DNA of 64,000 bases from JANSWY01 sp965228955. Lineage in GTDB: Bacteria > Bacteroidota > Bacteroidia > Cytophagales > Cyclobacteriaceae. The first letter of the stretch is position 1. Each line of letters begins with the position of its first letter. The translations under genes were made by a program, and so were the position numbers. Shown one piece after another: positions 35,994 through 45,053 of this stretch. The DNA lies in assembly GCA_965228955.1 (NCBI GenBank), contig OZ245848.1, positions 5,084,001 through 5,148,000 of the forward strand, given 5' to 3'. The notes under the pieces are model-generated. The model made no database searches. It was not told where the DNA came from and saw nothing but the letters and a program-made list of their open reading frames with translations.

Positions 35994-36907
35994 AGACTTT
36001 AAAGATCATATCAACCACTGCATTATTTTGGCTTAGTGTACTGGCAGGGTGGGCCCAGCAGGACCCACTCTACAGCCAGTACCAATTTAACCAGTTGATG
36101 ATCAACCCCGCCTATACCGGCGTATACGATCGATTCTCAATTGGTCTGATGAGCAGATTACAGTGGGCAGGAATTGAAGGAGCACCGGTTACCCATACTT
36201 TGACAGCTCAAAAGTCCATTTTAGATGGAAAAATTGGAGTTGGAGGCCTTATTCTTCAGGATAAGTTTGGTGTAAATACCAATACAGAATTACAAGCAAC
36301 ATACTCCTACAATATCAATTTCGAGGAAGCAAAACTTGCCATGGGTCTCCAGGCTGGACTAATCAATTTCAGTTATGATTTCAGTAATCTGGAACTTGAT
36401 TTCGTTGATGATCCAAGCCTGAATACCGACCTGGACAATTTCATGAAACCCAACTTCGGAGTGGGTGCCATGTACATTACCAATAAATATTTTGTTGGTG
36501 CGTCTGTTCCAAGAATATTGGATATCAATGTGAATGATGGTGCCTTAAAAAGCACCAGATACATGCGACACTACTACTTAACAGGTGGACTCGCATTTGA
36601 GCCTGCTCCATATACATTGGTAAGAGTGATGTCGCTTATGAGATATGTAGTAGATGGAAGAATCTCAACTGAATTCAATGTCAGTACTTTGATAGACGAA
36701 AAAGTTTGGGGTGGTTTAACTGTAAGGGATTTGAAGCATTATGGAATTTATATGATGCTGGAAGCTACAGACAATCTTAGAATTGGTTATTCGTTCGAAA
36801 TCCCGGCAAACTCTCTCATACAATCAAATTATGGTACTCATGAAATAAGCGTTTTCTTCAGGACAAAGAGAAGAAACGACAGCATATTAGATCAGAATTA
36901 CTTTTAA
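35990..36907 (+). CDS. PorP/SprF family type IX secretion outer membrane protein
   Basis: A 305-residue protein with a signal peptide (LFWLSVLAGWAQ) and the PorP/SprF opening QDPLYSQYQFNQLMINPAYTG, then predicted beta-barrel strands to the C-terminus (HEISVFFRTKRRN). In Flavobacterium johnsoniae SprF is needed for secretion of the type B cargo SprB, and the genes are neighbours, as here. The start ATGA overlaps the stop of the CTD protein gene, so the three genes form one translationally coupled unit. Confidence 0.92.
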   Translation: MKTLKIISTTALFWLSVLAGWAQQDPLYSQYQFNQLMINPAYTGVYDRFSIGLMSRLQWAGIEGAPVTHTLTAQKSILDGKIGVGGLILQDKFGVNTNTELQATYSYNINFEEAKLAMGLQAGLINFSYDFSNLELDFVDDPSLNTDLDNFMKPNFGVGAMYITNKYFVGASVPRILDINVNDGALKSTRYMRHYYLTGGLAFEPAPYTLVRVMSLMRYVVDGRISTEFNVSTLIDEKVWGGLTVRDLKHYGIYMMLEATDNLRIGYSFEIPANSLIQSNYGTHEISVFFRTKRRNDSILDQNYF

Positions 36908-36922
36908 CTATAGGTCCACACC

Positions 36923-36978
36923 AGTGACTTCCTGACTTGGGTTCTAAATAAATAACTATCTTAGTAAAGGAAGTCACT
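36923..36978 (+). terminator. Long-loop inverted repeat after the PorP/SprF-like gene
   Basis: Perfect 11-bp arms AGTGACTTCCT (36923-36933) and AGGAAGTCACT (36968-36978) with a 34-base loop, followed by TTT. It may end the cassette or act as an operator for the next gene, whose start is 21 bases further. Confidence 0.45.
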
Positions 36979-36998
36979 TTTAACTCCTTCTACCTAAT

Positions 36999-38639
36999 AT
37001 GCACCTAAGGAACCTGCTATTAGCGATTTTTATCGCCTGGTCTGGTATACTCAATGCTCAGGACCATGAAAAGAATTTTCAAATACTTGATTCGCTGATA
37101 AAAGCGAAGGAGTATGAAAATGCGTTACTCTTAGTAGAAAAAGCTAACCCGGATAAAACTCCACCATTTATATCCGCCAGATATTATCGGGTAAAAGCAG
37201 ACTTACATTATTACCTCTACGAAACAAAGGAATCCCTCGCGGCGAGCCTCCGTGCTATATCGAACCTGGAAAGAAGTGGGGTCGATAAACCTGCAATTCT
37301 AATTGACCTTCAGATTTCTGTTGCCAGTGCCTACTCTTCTTTAGGCCTCCATGCTAAAGCTCACGAATATGGAGAGAATGCATTAAACGAATCAACGCAA
37401 TTAAATGATACTTCCAGAATGGCTGAAGCTTTGGCAGGAATTGCAACCAATTATGTCTATCAGGGTAATTATGAAGAATCACTAAAATATTTTGAACAGA
37501 CATTTGCCATCAATCAGGCAATCAATGATTCCGTGAGCATTTCGTATGATCTAAATGATCTCGCTTTTGTGAATAACAGATTGGGCCAGCAGGAAAAAGC
37601 AATTGCGCTTTATCAAAAATCCTTGAAATACATCGATGCTGAAAAGAACTCTAAATCATATGCCACCAAGCTCAATAACATCGGAATGACTTATGGGGAA
37701 TTGGGGCAGTATGATTCAGCTCTCCATTATGTCAACCAATCTCATCAAATGTTTATTAACAATGGAGACTCTTTAAATGCCGCTAAGCGATTGCTAAACC
37801 TTGGTGTATTAAGTCAAAGAATGGGAAACCTATCTCAATCTGAGGAATACCTGAAAAGGGCTCAATTCGTTTTAGGAGATAGAAGTGATCGACTAAACTT
37901 ACTGTTGGCAAATGCTAAAGCTGAATTGTTAATCAAGAAAAAAGAATTTGGAAAAGCGGATGTAGAAATAGCCAAAGCAATTCAAATTTCCACCCGAATC
38001 AAAGCCTATCTGGACCTTGTAAATGCTTATAATTTAAAAAAACAATTGGCAGTCGACAATCGCGATTTTAAAACTGCATACGAACTTCAGGACAAAATCC
38101 AGATTGCCAGAGATAGCATGGCGAGTCAAAAAAGTAAACGGGTCGCAGAACAACTCTCAGTGGAATATGATGTTTTCCAGAAAGAATCGGAGATCGAACT
38201 CTTGACAGCTCAAAACGAATTGGCCATCCAGAAAATTGAGTCCAAGGAGCAACAATTCATTTTGCTATCGGTGATTGCCACTATTGTAATAATCGGAATT
38301 GTTGCTTTTGTTTTTATTCAGAGACAAAAGTTTCAGCTGAAGAAGAACTTATTATTCCAGGAAATTGACACACTAAGAGCTCAGCTGACTTTTACGTTTG
38401 ATGGCAAAGACCTTCAGTCCATCCCAATGCAGAAAATAAATGAAGGGCTGTTCAGACCTCTGTCAGAGAGAGAGTATGAGATTCTAAGACATGCACTTAC
38501 CGAAAAAACCAATAGTGAGATAGCGGAAACGGTTTTCCTATCTGTCAATACGGTAAAATATCATTTGAAAAATGTGTACGATAAACTTGGAGTCTCAAAT
38601 AGAAAAGAGGCGTTGCAGGTGATTTTAAAACAAGCTTAG
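36999..38639 (+). CDS. Membrane-bound TPR protein with LuxR-type HTH
   Basis: A 546-residue protein: signal peptide (1-20), TPR-like repeats in the periplasm (about 40-370, for example YQGNYEESLKYFEQTFAIN and LGQQEKAIALYQKSLKYI), a coiled coil, one membrane helix (about 425-445) and a C-terminal LuxR HTH in the cytoplasm (about 490-545, LSEREYEILRHALTEKTNSE, then NTVKYHLKNVYDKLG). This one-protein design would carry a periplasmic signal to the DNA. It directly follows the surface cassette and may regulate it. Confidence 0.87.
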   Translation: MHLRNLLLAIFIAWSGILNAQDHEKNFQILDSLIKAKEYENALLLVEKANPDKTPPFISARYYRVKADLHYYLYETKESLAASLRAISNLERSGVDKPAILIDLQISVASAYSSLGLHAKAHEYGENALNESTQLNDTSRMAEALAGIATNYVYQGNYEESLKYFEQTFAINQAINDSVSISYDLNDLAFVNNRLGQQEKAIALYQKSLKYIDAEKNSKSYATKLNNIGMTYGELGQYDSALHYVNQSHQMFINNGDSLNAAKRLLNLGVLSQRMGNLSQSEEYLKRAQFVLGDRSDRLNLLLANAKAELLIKKKEFGKADVEIAKAIQISTRIKAYLDLVNAYNLKKQLAVDNRDFKTAYELQDKIQIARDSMASQKSKRVAEQLSVEYDVFQKESEIELLTAQNELAIQKIESKEQQFILLSVIATIVIIGIVAFVFIQRQKFQLKKNLLFQEIDTLRAQLTFTFDGKDLQSIPMQKINEGLFRPLSEREYEILRHALTEKTNSEIAETVFLSVNTVKYHLKNVYDKLGVSNRKEALQVILKQA

Positions 38640-39478
38640 TTACTGGTCAACTTAACATACTTGGCGTGATCATATATCACTTTACCACTTTCATCCCACT
38701 CCTTAATGATATAGGGCTCGAATGATTCATCAAACGGATCTTCTGGATACTGAATTTCCCTCTTCTTCCTTCTCCTTGTATCATAATATTCAGTCCAAAC
38801 TCCAATCTTATGATCAAAATGATATTCGCCTCTGGCAGCTACTCTCCCGCTTTTGTGAAAAGCATAATAGTACCCTTCTTTCTCACCGAATTGTACAGGA
38901 ATAATTTCTTTTAGCTGGCGTTTTTCCCTATTGTAATAAGCCACCTTAGACTGCTTAGGCCATCCTTTGTAAAACTTTTCCTTTCCCTGAAGAATGTCAT
39001 GTCTATTGAGCTTTACCCATCTGCCATGCTTTGTGCCTTTGTAATAAATTCCTTTCTCAAGTACCTGCTCACCAAGTTTTTTCACATAGGGCCCATGAAG
39101 GATCACCCCATTTTGCTTGTCTATTCTACGAGATTTGATGATTTTCTTTTTCTTAAAATCGTACCAATAAACATCTCTCACGTATGGTTCCGGATCAACA
39201 TACTCCTTTAGATAATGAAACTGCTCCACAACCAATTTGCTCCCAAATCCAGTCTTTGTAAATCCCCTTTTAGTCTTCATACCGTAGAAGACATTCTTTT
39301 TTACCTTTTTCTTTTTTGGCTCTATGAGTTCTTTTTCAAACTCCTCTTCCTCTGCCTCCAGGTCTATTGTTAACGGGGTGTCATAAGAAACTGTAAAAGC
39401 ATCGTCAATTCCCTGTCCGTGGGATCTTGATACAATTAAAACAGTCAATACTAGTAAACCGGGCAGTCTTTTAATCAT
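38636..39478 (-). CDS. Secreted MORN-like repeat protein
   Basis: A 280-residue protein with a signal peptide (LVLTVLIVSRSHG) and a Lys/Tyr-rich body of repeats such as GTKHGRWVKLNR, GEKEGYYYAFHKSGRVAARGEY and HKIGVWTEYYDTRRRKKRE. These are MORN/YwqK-like 'G..hG.w..y...G' units, which in this phylum occur in many envelope proteins. The function is unknown. The 3' end overlaps the convergent LuxR-type gene by 4 bases. Confidence 0.72.
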   Translation of the reverse strand: MIKRLPGLLVLTVLIVSRSHGQGIDDAFTVSYDTPLTIDLEAEEEEFEKELIEPKKKKVKKNVFYGMKTKRGFTKTGFGSKLVVEQFHYLKEYVDPEPYVRDVYWYDFKKKKIIKSRRIDKQNGVILHGPYVKKLGEQVLEKGIYYKGTKHGRWVKLNRHDILQGKEKFYKGWPKQSKVAYYNREKRQLKEIIPVQFGEKEGYYYAFHKSGRVAARGEYHFDHKIGVWTEYYDTRRRKKREIQYPEDPFDESFEPYIIKEWDESGKVIYDHAKYVKLTSN

Positions 39479-39529
39479 GATGCTAATATAACGGAACTGC
39501 CCAAAATAAATTTTAGAAGGAAATATTAA

Positions 39530-41095
39530 TTAGATAATTACGATAACAAATTCTTTCATCAATCTGTGCATCTCTCCATCAATGTCAAATGCTACAAGTG
39601 CTCTAACCTTGTATTCTCCAGGTAATCTGTATTCGTGATTTGAATATTGTCCACAACCAAATTCACCATCACCAAAATCCCAGCTATAAGAAATGTCTGT
39701 AAATTCTGAATTCTCAAAAGAAAGCTGAGCGGAATAAGATAAGTTCTCTTCCAATCTACCTTCATTCTCAACATCCAAAACAAGATTTATCTCCGGCAAG
39801 ATATCAACTGTTTTTTCAATCTGCTGATGGTGATTCTCATATGTCTCTTTGTTGATAGCTGTCATGGATACTTTGTACTGTCCAGGCTGATCGTAGCAAT
39901 GAGTTACATTCATTCCATAATCAATCTGATAGTCGCCAAAGTACCACATGTATTTCATTGGTTCCTCATAATCATTACCAGCTTCTGAAGCATCAAATGC
40001 CATGCAATTATTACTTTGCAATTTCTCAGAAGGCATCTCTTCAATCAATCCGAAATTAGTTCTTGATGAACAGGCATCAACTTCTTCAAATGTGCTTTGA
40101 ATCTCAGTAAGGTCTATTTCCAACTCATAGATATCGGTATCATTACCATGAAGACCCATTGTAACAAATGCTTTGTTTTTGATCTTTGAGTAATAGAAGT
40201 ATTCATTGTCTCTCTCATCATTAATTCTGCTACCAAGGTTAATAGGCTCTGTCCAGTTCTCCCATGAACTGTCCAATCTACGGGTAACATAAATATCAGA
40301 CCTTCCATATCCATCTCTTCCATCTGTAGCGAAGAAAAGGTATTCCCCATCCAATAAAAACGGAGCGGATTCCTCAAATTCTGTGTTGATTGATTTCAAG
40401 TTGAAAGGAACAGACCATTTGTTTTCAGCAACTCTAAATGAAACATATAAGTCTCTCATCCCTTTAGAATCATCTCTATCAACTGAAGTAATTAAATACT
40501 TTCCATCAGGAGAAACTGTAAAGTCAGCGCTTTCATCGTAGTTATAAAATCCTTCTATTTCAAAAGACTCTGGATAGGACCATCCTTTTTTTGTTTTCTT
40601 GGAGAATGATAGACCAGAATGCATTTTAGAATGCTTTACCGGACCGTCATACACATTTCCTAATATCAAATACTGTGTCCCATTTTCAATTGAAACAGAG
40701 TTGATAAAATTTGGTCCTCTGTTGTTGAGCTTGTAGCCCATTGGCTTTGGATCATCCCAAGAGTTATTAGCCTCATCCCAGTCACTGTACCAAATGTCCT
40801 CATCATCATCCATTCCCCCAACATTATCCGGGTGATGAGATCTACTGAAGAATAGTGTCTTTCCATCAGGAGTAATGATAGGTCCATTCTCTGAGAATAA
40901 GCTATTAATGTTATTGTCTAGTTTATCCGGCTTGGAAATTGATTTGAAGATCTTGTCTTCTGCATCAATCAATTCTACTCCAGATTGCATCGGTAAGAAT
41001 GGGTCTCTTTTCGCTCCGTAATTTGAAGCGATATCTTGTGCTAAAGTAGTGGTGGTTAGTAGGATACAAAACACCAAAGAGGTCCAATTTGCCAT
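39530..41095 (-). CDS. Secreted PD40/PKD domain protein
   Basis: A 521-residue protein with a signal peptide (VFCILLTTTTLAQ). The first 330 residues hold WD40-like PD40 beta-propeller repeats (ENGPIITPDGKTLFFSR, ADFTVSPDGKYLITSVDRD, ESAPFLLDGEYLFFATDGRD). The rest has two PKD domains (MWYFGDYQIDYGMNVTHCYD and SYSWDFGDGEFGCGQYSNHE). It resembles the N-terminal part of PorE-like envelope proteins but lacks the OmpA domain and a sorting domain. The ATG at 41095 begins the signal; an earlier start at 41122 is less likely. Confidence 0.8.
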   Translation of the reverse strand: MANWTSLVFCILLTTTTLAQDIASNYGAKRDPFLPMQSGVELIDAEDKIFKSISKPDKLDNNINSLFSENGPIITPDGKTLFFSRSHHPDNVGGMDDDEDIWYSDWDEANNSWDDPKPMGYKLNNRGPNFINSVSIENGTQYLILGNVYDGPVKHSKMHSGLSFSKKTKKGWSYPESFEIEGFYNYDESADFTVSPDGKYLITSVDRDDSKGMRDLYVSFRVAENKWSVPFNLKSINTEFEESAPFLLDGEYLFFATDGRDGYGRSDIYVTRRLDSSWENWTEPINLGSRINDERDNEYFYYSKIKNKAFVTMGLHGNDTDIYELEIDLTEIQSTFEEVDACSSRTNFGLIEEMPSEKLQSNNCMAFDASEAGNDYEEPMKYMWYFGDYQIDYGMNVTHCYDQPGQYKVSMTAINKETYENHHQQIEKTVDILPEINLVLDVENEGRLEENLSYSAQLSFENSEFTDISYSWDFGDGEFGCGQYSNHEYRLPGEYKVRALVAFDIDGEMHRLMKEFVIVII

Positions 41096-41442
41096 AGTTT
41101 CCCTAGTTTGTCCTGAATTCAAAACTAGAAAACCCGCTTATATTCTCATTTTTTATTAGATAAGTACAAATCTATTTTCGGTAAACATGTGGATTTTGTG
41201 GATAAACCAATTTCCAAAAACCCTCAATTTGCCAGTATTTCGACTTTCTATTCAGGTGAATTATCATAAAAGCCTATAAATCAAGGATTAATGTATTGAG
41301 AAAATTCATCCATTTCGGGACTTAATTTGACGCCTGAATTTTGCCCTAATGTTTTTTCAACCACGCCCAATTCCTGTTCAGCGAAAAACAACGAAAAAGG
41401 CTTCAGTTTCCTGAAGCCTTTTCAATATTAGTTTTCTGCAAT
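41096..41442. other. Intergenic region between the PD40/PKD gene and htpG
   Basis: About 350 bases on a strand with two minus-oriented genes. It holds the htpG terminator at its right end. I see no further ORF, repeat or full promoter consensus. Confidence 0.7.
41395..41422 (-). terminator. Terminator of htpG
   Basis: A 12-bp stem AAAAGGCTTCAG / CTGAAGCCTTTT with a 4-base loop, 20 bases past the htpG stop; read on the minus strand it is followed by TTTCG and fits a Rho-independent terminator. Confidence 0.82.
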
Positions 41443-43335
41443 TTACTTTGCTGTCAAGTCTACGCTTCTCTTGATGAAGTTGGTAAGATCTGGACCTTTC
41501 AACATTCCCTGGTGTAGTAATGCTAAATCGTAAGCCTGCTTCACTAAGTCCTTCTTCTCGTCTTCAGAATCAGACTTAAGGATTTTGCTGATCAATGCGT
41601 GGTTTGCATTTACAGAAACATTCAACTGATCCGGCATATCGCCCATCATGAACATTCCTCCTCCGCCACCAGTAGCAGCCATGTCTTTCATTCTTCTCAT
41701 GAACTCTGGTAACGTTACAATTACCGGAAGATCATCAGTTGCCAAAGATTCTACTTGTACAGTAGCGTTCTTATTATTGATTGTTCCTTCTACAAGTTCC
41801 TTCAAAGTCTTAGACTCATCTTCAGATAAAACTGACTCTTTCTTCTCGTCTTTCTCAATCAACTTATCTACCACGTCGGCATCTACTCTCTTCAAAGTAG
41901 CATCACCCTTCTGCTCAAGGTGGTTCAGGAAGTGGCTATCGATGATAGTGTCAAGCTTCAACACATCGTAGCTTCTGCTTTTGGCACTGTCGATATAACC
42001 GTGCTGTGCATCCTCGTCGGTTGTGTACAGGTAAACTATCTTACCATCTTTATCAGTCTGATTTGCTTTTACGTGTTCTTTGTACTCTTCAGTAGTGTAG
42101 AACTTGTTATCAGTATTCTGAAGCAATAAGAAGTCTTTCGCTTTCTCATCAAATTTCTGCTCAGAAATCATTCCATACTTCACAAACAATCCAATATCAG
42201 ACCATTTCTGCTCGTACGCTTCTCTGTCATTCTTGAAAAGCTCCCCTAGTTTGTCAGCCACCTTTTTAGTGATATAGGTGTTGATCTTCTTCACATTTCC
42301 ATCAGCCTGAAGGAAACTTCTAGATACATTCAATGGAATATCTGGAGAATCAATTACCCCGTGAAGCAACATAAGGAATTCAGGAACTACATCCTTCACT
42401 TCATCGGTAATGAAAACTTGTCTTGAAAATAATTGAATCTTATTTTTCTGGATTTCGAAATCCTTTTTCACTTTCGGGAAGTAAAGAATTCCTGTCAGGT
42501 TGAATGGATAATCCACATTCAGGTGAATCCAGAATAATGGCTCTTCGCTGAATGGATATAATTCTTTGTAGAATGCCAGGTAATCCTCATCATTCAGTTC
42601 AGATGGAGACTTTGTCCAAAGTGGCTGAGTGTTGTTGATCAGGTTATCAACTTTTACAGTCTTGTATTTTGGCTTACCTTCATCGTCCTGTCCATCTTCT
42701 ACACTTTCGTCTTTCTCACCAAATTTGATTGGCACTGGCATGAACTTAGAATACTTATCAAGTATCCCCTGAATTCTAGCCTGGTTTAAAAACTCTTCAG
42801 AATCTTCCGCAATGTGAAGGATAATTTCGGTTCCTCTGTCAGTTTTGTCAGAAGCTTTTATTTCAAACTCTGTACTACCGTCGCAAATCCAGGTAGCAGC
42901 TTCTGAACCTTCTTTGTGAGATAATGAATTGATTTCTACTTTCTCAGAAACCATAAATGCTGAATAGAACCCAAGACCAAAGTGACCAATGATCTGCTGA
43001 TCTTCTCCTTTGTCTTTGTATTTCTCTACAAACTCAGTTGCACCAGAGAATGCAATTTGATTGATATATTTCTTGATTTCATCAGCAGTCATCCCTATCC
43101 CTTTGTCCTTGATAGTGATGGTTTTTGCCTTCTCATCAAAACTAACCTCGATGGTTAAGTCTCCTAAATCCCCACTATACTCCCCAAGGGATGCCAGTCT
43201 CTTTATTTTCTGAGAAGCATCTACTGCGTTGGAAACCAATTCTCTCAAAAAGATCTCGTGATCTGAGTAGAGAAATTTCTTAATGATCGGAAAGATGTTT
43301 TCCGTGTGTATTGAAATCGTACCTTTTTCTGCCAT
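41443..43335 (-). CDS. htpG: Molecular chaperone HtpG (Hsp90)
   Basis: A 630-residue Hsp90. The N-terminal GHKL ATPase has LRELVSNAVDASQKIKRL, DKGIGMT and GHFGLGFYSAFMV; the middle domain holds NVSRSFLQ; the C-terminal domain dimerises. It folds client proteins in the cytoplasm. An acidic insert (VEDGQDDEG near 220) is minor. It stands alone, with a terminator after it. Confidence 0.97.
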   Translation of the reverse strand: MAEKGTISIHTENIFPIIKKFLYSDHEIFLRELVSNAVDASQKIKRLASLGEYSGDLGDLTIEVSFDEKAKTITIKDKGIGMTADEIKKYINQIAFSGATEFVEKYKDKGEDQQIIGHFGLGFYSAFMVSEKVEINSLSHKEGSEAATWICDGSTEFEIKASDKTDRGTEIILHIAEDSEEFLNQARIQGILDKYSKFMPVPIKFGEKDESVEDGQDDEGKPKYKTVKVDNLINNTQPLWTKSPSELNDEDYLAFYKELYPFSEEPLFWIHLNVDYPFNLTGILYFPKVKKDFEIQKNKIQLFSRQVFITDEVKDVVPEFLMLLHGVIDSPDIPLNVSRSFLQADGNVKKINTYITKKVADKLGELFKNDREAYEQKWSDIGLFVKYGMISEQKFDEKAKDFLLLQNTDNKFYTTEEYKEHVKANQTDKDGKIVYLYTTDEDAQHGYIDSAKSRSYDVLKLDTIIDSHFLNHLEQKGDATLKRVDADVVDKLIEKDEKKESVLSEDESKTLKELVEGTINNKNATVQVESLATDDLPVIVTLPEFMRRMKDMAATGGGGGMFMMGDMPDQLNVSVNANHALISKILKSDSEDEKKDLVKQAYDLALLHQGMLKGPDLTNFIKRSVDLTAK

Positions 43336-43694
43336 TTTTATACTAACAGTTAATTAATTAATGTCAGCAGCCTTATATCAAAGTCTTTGCCAAAGGTGAA
43401 TGACTGACAGGTTGGCAGGGTTGGGGAGTTTTGAGTTTGGAATTTGGAGTAGATTCTGTGGTAGCAGCAGCGTTGGTGCTTGTAGAAGCTGTTGTCAGTT
43501 GTCGGTTGACAGTTATTTGCAGAGACGTAAAATTATGTAGCGGCATTCCGGAAATTCTGGAGTCAAATGGAAGAAATATCTGTAATCCCGTTACTCACAG
43601 CACACACGATTTTCATTGAGTGCTAATCGAATTTGGGATTCCTGATCAAGTCAGGAATGACGTTTCGCGGGGGATGTATGGAGTAGAATTTGCC
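43336..43694. other. Gene-free stretch with decayed repeat-like sequence
   Basis: About 360 bases between htpG and the DUF4293 gene. It carries G/T-rich and mirrored stretches (GTCAGTTGTCGGTTGACAGT near 43493-43512) and an inverted repeat ATTCCTGA-TCAAG-TCAGGAAT at 43638-43658. The frames crossing it do not look like proteins. Confidence 0.6.
43638..43658. repeat. Inverted repeat, intergenic-repeat-like
   Basis: Arms ATTCCTGA and TCAGGAAT around TCAAG. The surrounding pattern resembles mobile short palindromic repeats found between genes in many bacteria. Only one copy is in this window. Confidence 0.5.
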
Positions 43695-44183
43695 TTACCT
43701 AATCCTATCCATACTCTTCACCAACTTCTCATCTTTTCTGATGAATCTGTTGGCAGATAGATTGAATACCAATGCAGCTGCGATTAACATGAAACCTACA
43801 AGTGGGCTGTCGTGTGTTACTTTGTTGAGCATTCCTGTCATTTCGGTGGACTGCCAGTAGGTCAAACCAAGAGTGGTTGCCATCAATAGAGCATTTAGAG
43901 CTCCCAGTTTCATTTGGGTCAATCTGTTTTTGTATTGGAAAATGCTGTAAATAGCGATACCTGCAGCGATTAGAGCTACTATACCAATGAAGATTGTACT
44001 TCTTTCTTCAACTACAATTTCGGCACCAGACTCGTCAAGTGCATTTTTTATCATTGATTGAGCGGTAAGCTTCACACTTTCCTTTGCCTCCATGTCGGCC
44101 TTTGACCAAAGTGGAAAAAATGACATTGCGATTAAACACCCTGCTACCAACGCCAAAAATATAGATTGAATTCTCTGTATCAT
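43695..44183 (-). CDS. DUF4293 family membrane protein
   Basis: A 162-residue protein with four membrane helices, opening MIQRIQSIFLALVAGCLIAM, the DUF4293 signature, with helices at about 67-87, 93-113 and 125-145. The family is restricted to Bacteroidota and has no known function. The ATG at 44183 is chosen because family members begin MIQRIQS; the longer frame to 44264 adds 27 unlike residues. It is divergent from truA. Confidence 0.87.
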   Translation of the reverse strand: MIQRIQSIFLALVAGCLIAMSFFPLWSKADMEAKESVKLTAQSMIKNALDESGAEIVVEERSTIFIGIVALIAAGIAIYSIFQYKNRLTQMKLGALNALLMATTLGLTYWQSTEMTGMLNKVTHDSPLVGFMLIAAALVFNLSANRFIRKDEKLVKSMDRIR

Positions 44184-44294
44184 TTTTGAAAAATTTGTGC
44201 AAAAAAAGGAAGTTTCTATCAGAAATCCGAGATAAGGCAATTCAAATACGAAAGTTCTGATCAAATTTGCCGCTGTTGAACTATTGGGTTGACA

Positions 44295-45041
44295 TTGAGA
44301 TACTTTCTTTACATATCATATTTAGGCACCAAATATCATGGCTGGCAAATCCAGGATAATGCTATTACTGTTCAGGAGGTGGTGAATAAATCACTATCAA
44401 CAATTCTCCGTGAAGAAATAATGGTAATGGGAAGTGGCAGAACAGACACAGGAGTCCATGCCACTATGCAGGTAGTGCACTTTGATACAAATAGCACACT
44501 TGAGCCTGATCAAATTGTATATAAACTCAATGGCCTTCTACCGCCAGATATTTCAGCAAATAGTATCAGAAAAGTTACATCAGAGGCCAACACCAGATTT
44601 GATGCGATATCTCGTCAATATCATTACAAGATTCACCAGAAAAAAAATCCTTTTTTGAAAGGATTCAGTTATCAATTTCCGAAAACAGTTGATCTAGATC
44701 TTATGAATGAAGCTGCAGTCTTACTTTTGAAATGGGAAGATTTTGAGTGTTTCAGCAGAGTGAAAACAGAAGTAAACAATTTCAATTGTGATATAGTTGA
44801 AGCTGTATGGCAAAAAGGGAACGATCAACTTCTTTTTTGCGTTAGAGCGAATAGATTTTTGAGGGGTATGGTAAGAGCAATGGTTGGAACATTGCTGGAT
44901 GTTGGGGAACATAAAATTTCAATAAGCGATTTTCAAAACATTCTGGAGAGTAGAGATCGAAAAAAAGCGAGTAGATCAGCACCAGCAGAAGGTTTATATT
45001 TGAACGACATTGTTTATCCCGACCATATTTTTACTGACTAA
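44295..45041 (+). CDS. truA: tRNA pseudouridine synthase A
   Basis: A 248-residue TruA that makes pseudouridine at positions 38-40 of tRNA anticodon arms. The catalytic aspartate is in GSGRTDTGVHATMQ; other motifs are SYLGTKYHGWQIQ and FLRGMVRAMVGTLLDVG. The start is probably TTG at 44295, giving the family-like M-RYFLYISY; another TTG at 44289 adds two residues. An ABC exporter gene begins 13 bases downstream. Confidence 0.92.
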   Translation: MRYFLYISYLGTKYHGWQIQDNAITVQEVVNKSLSTILREEIMVMGSGRTDTGVHATMQVVHFDTNSTLEPDQIVYKLNGLLPPDISANSIRKVTSEANTRFDAISRQYHYKIHQKKNPFLKGFSYQFPKTVDLDLMNEAAVLLLKWEDFECFSRVKTEVNNFNCDIVEAVWQKGNDQLLFCVRANRFLRGMVRAMVGTLLDVGEHKISISDFQNILESRDRKKASRSAPAEGLYLNDIVYPDHIFTD

Positions 45042-45053
45042 ATATAGATTCCA

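Noticed and set aside
43431..43619. A 62-codon plus-strand frame in the htpG-DUF4293 gap
   Set aside because: Composition is like the decayed repeat sequence around it and no family or start signal is seen.
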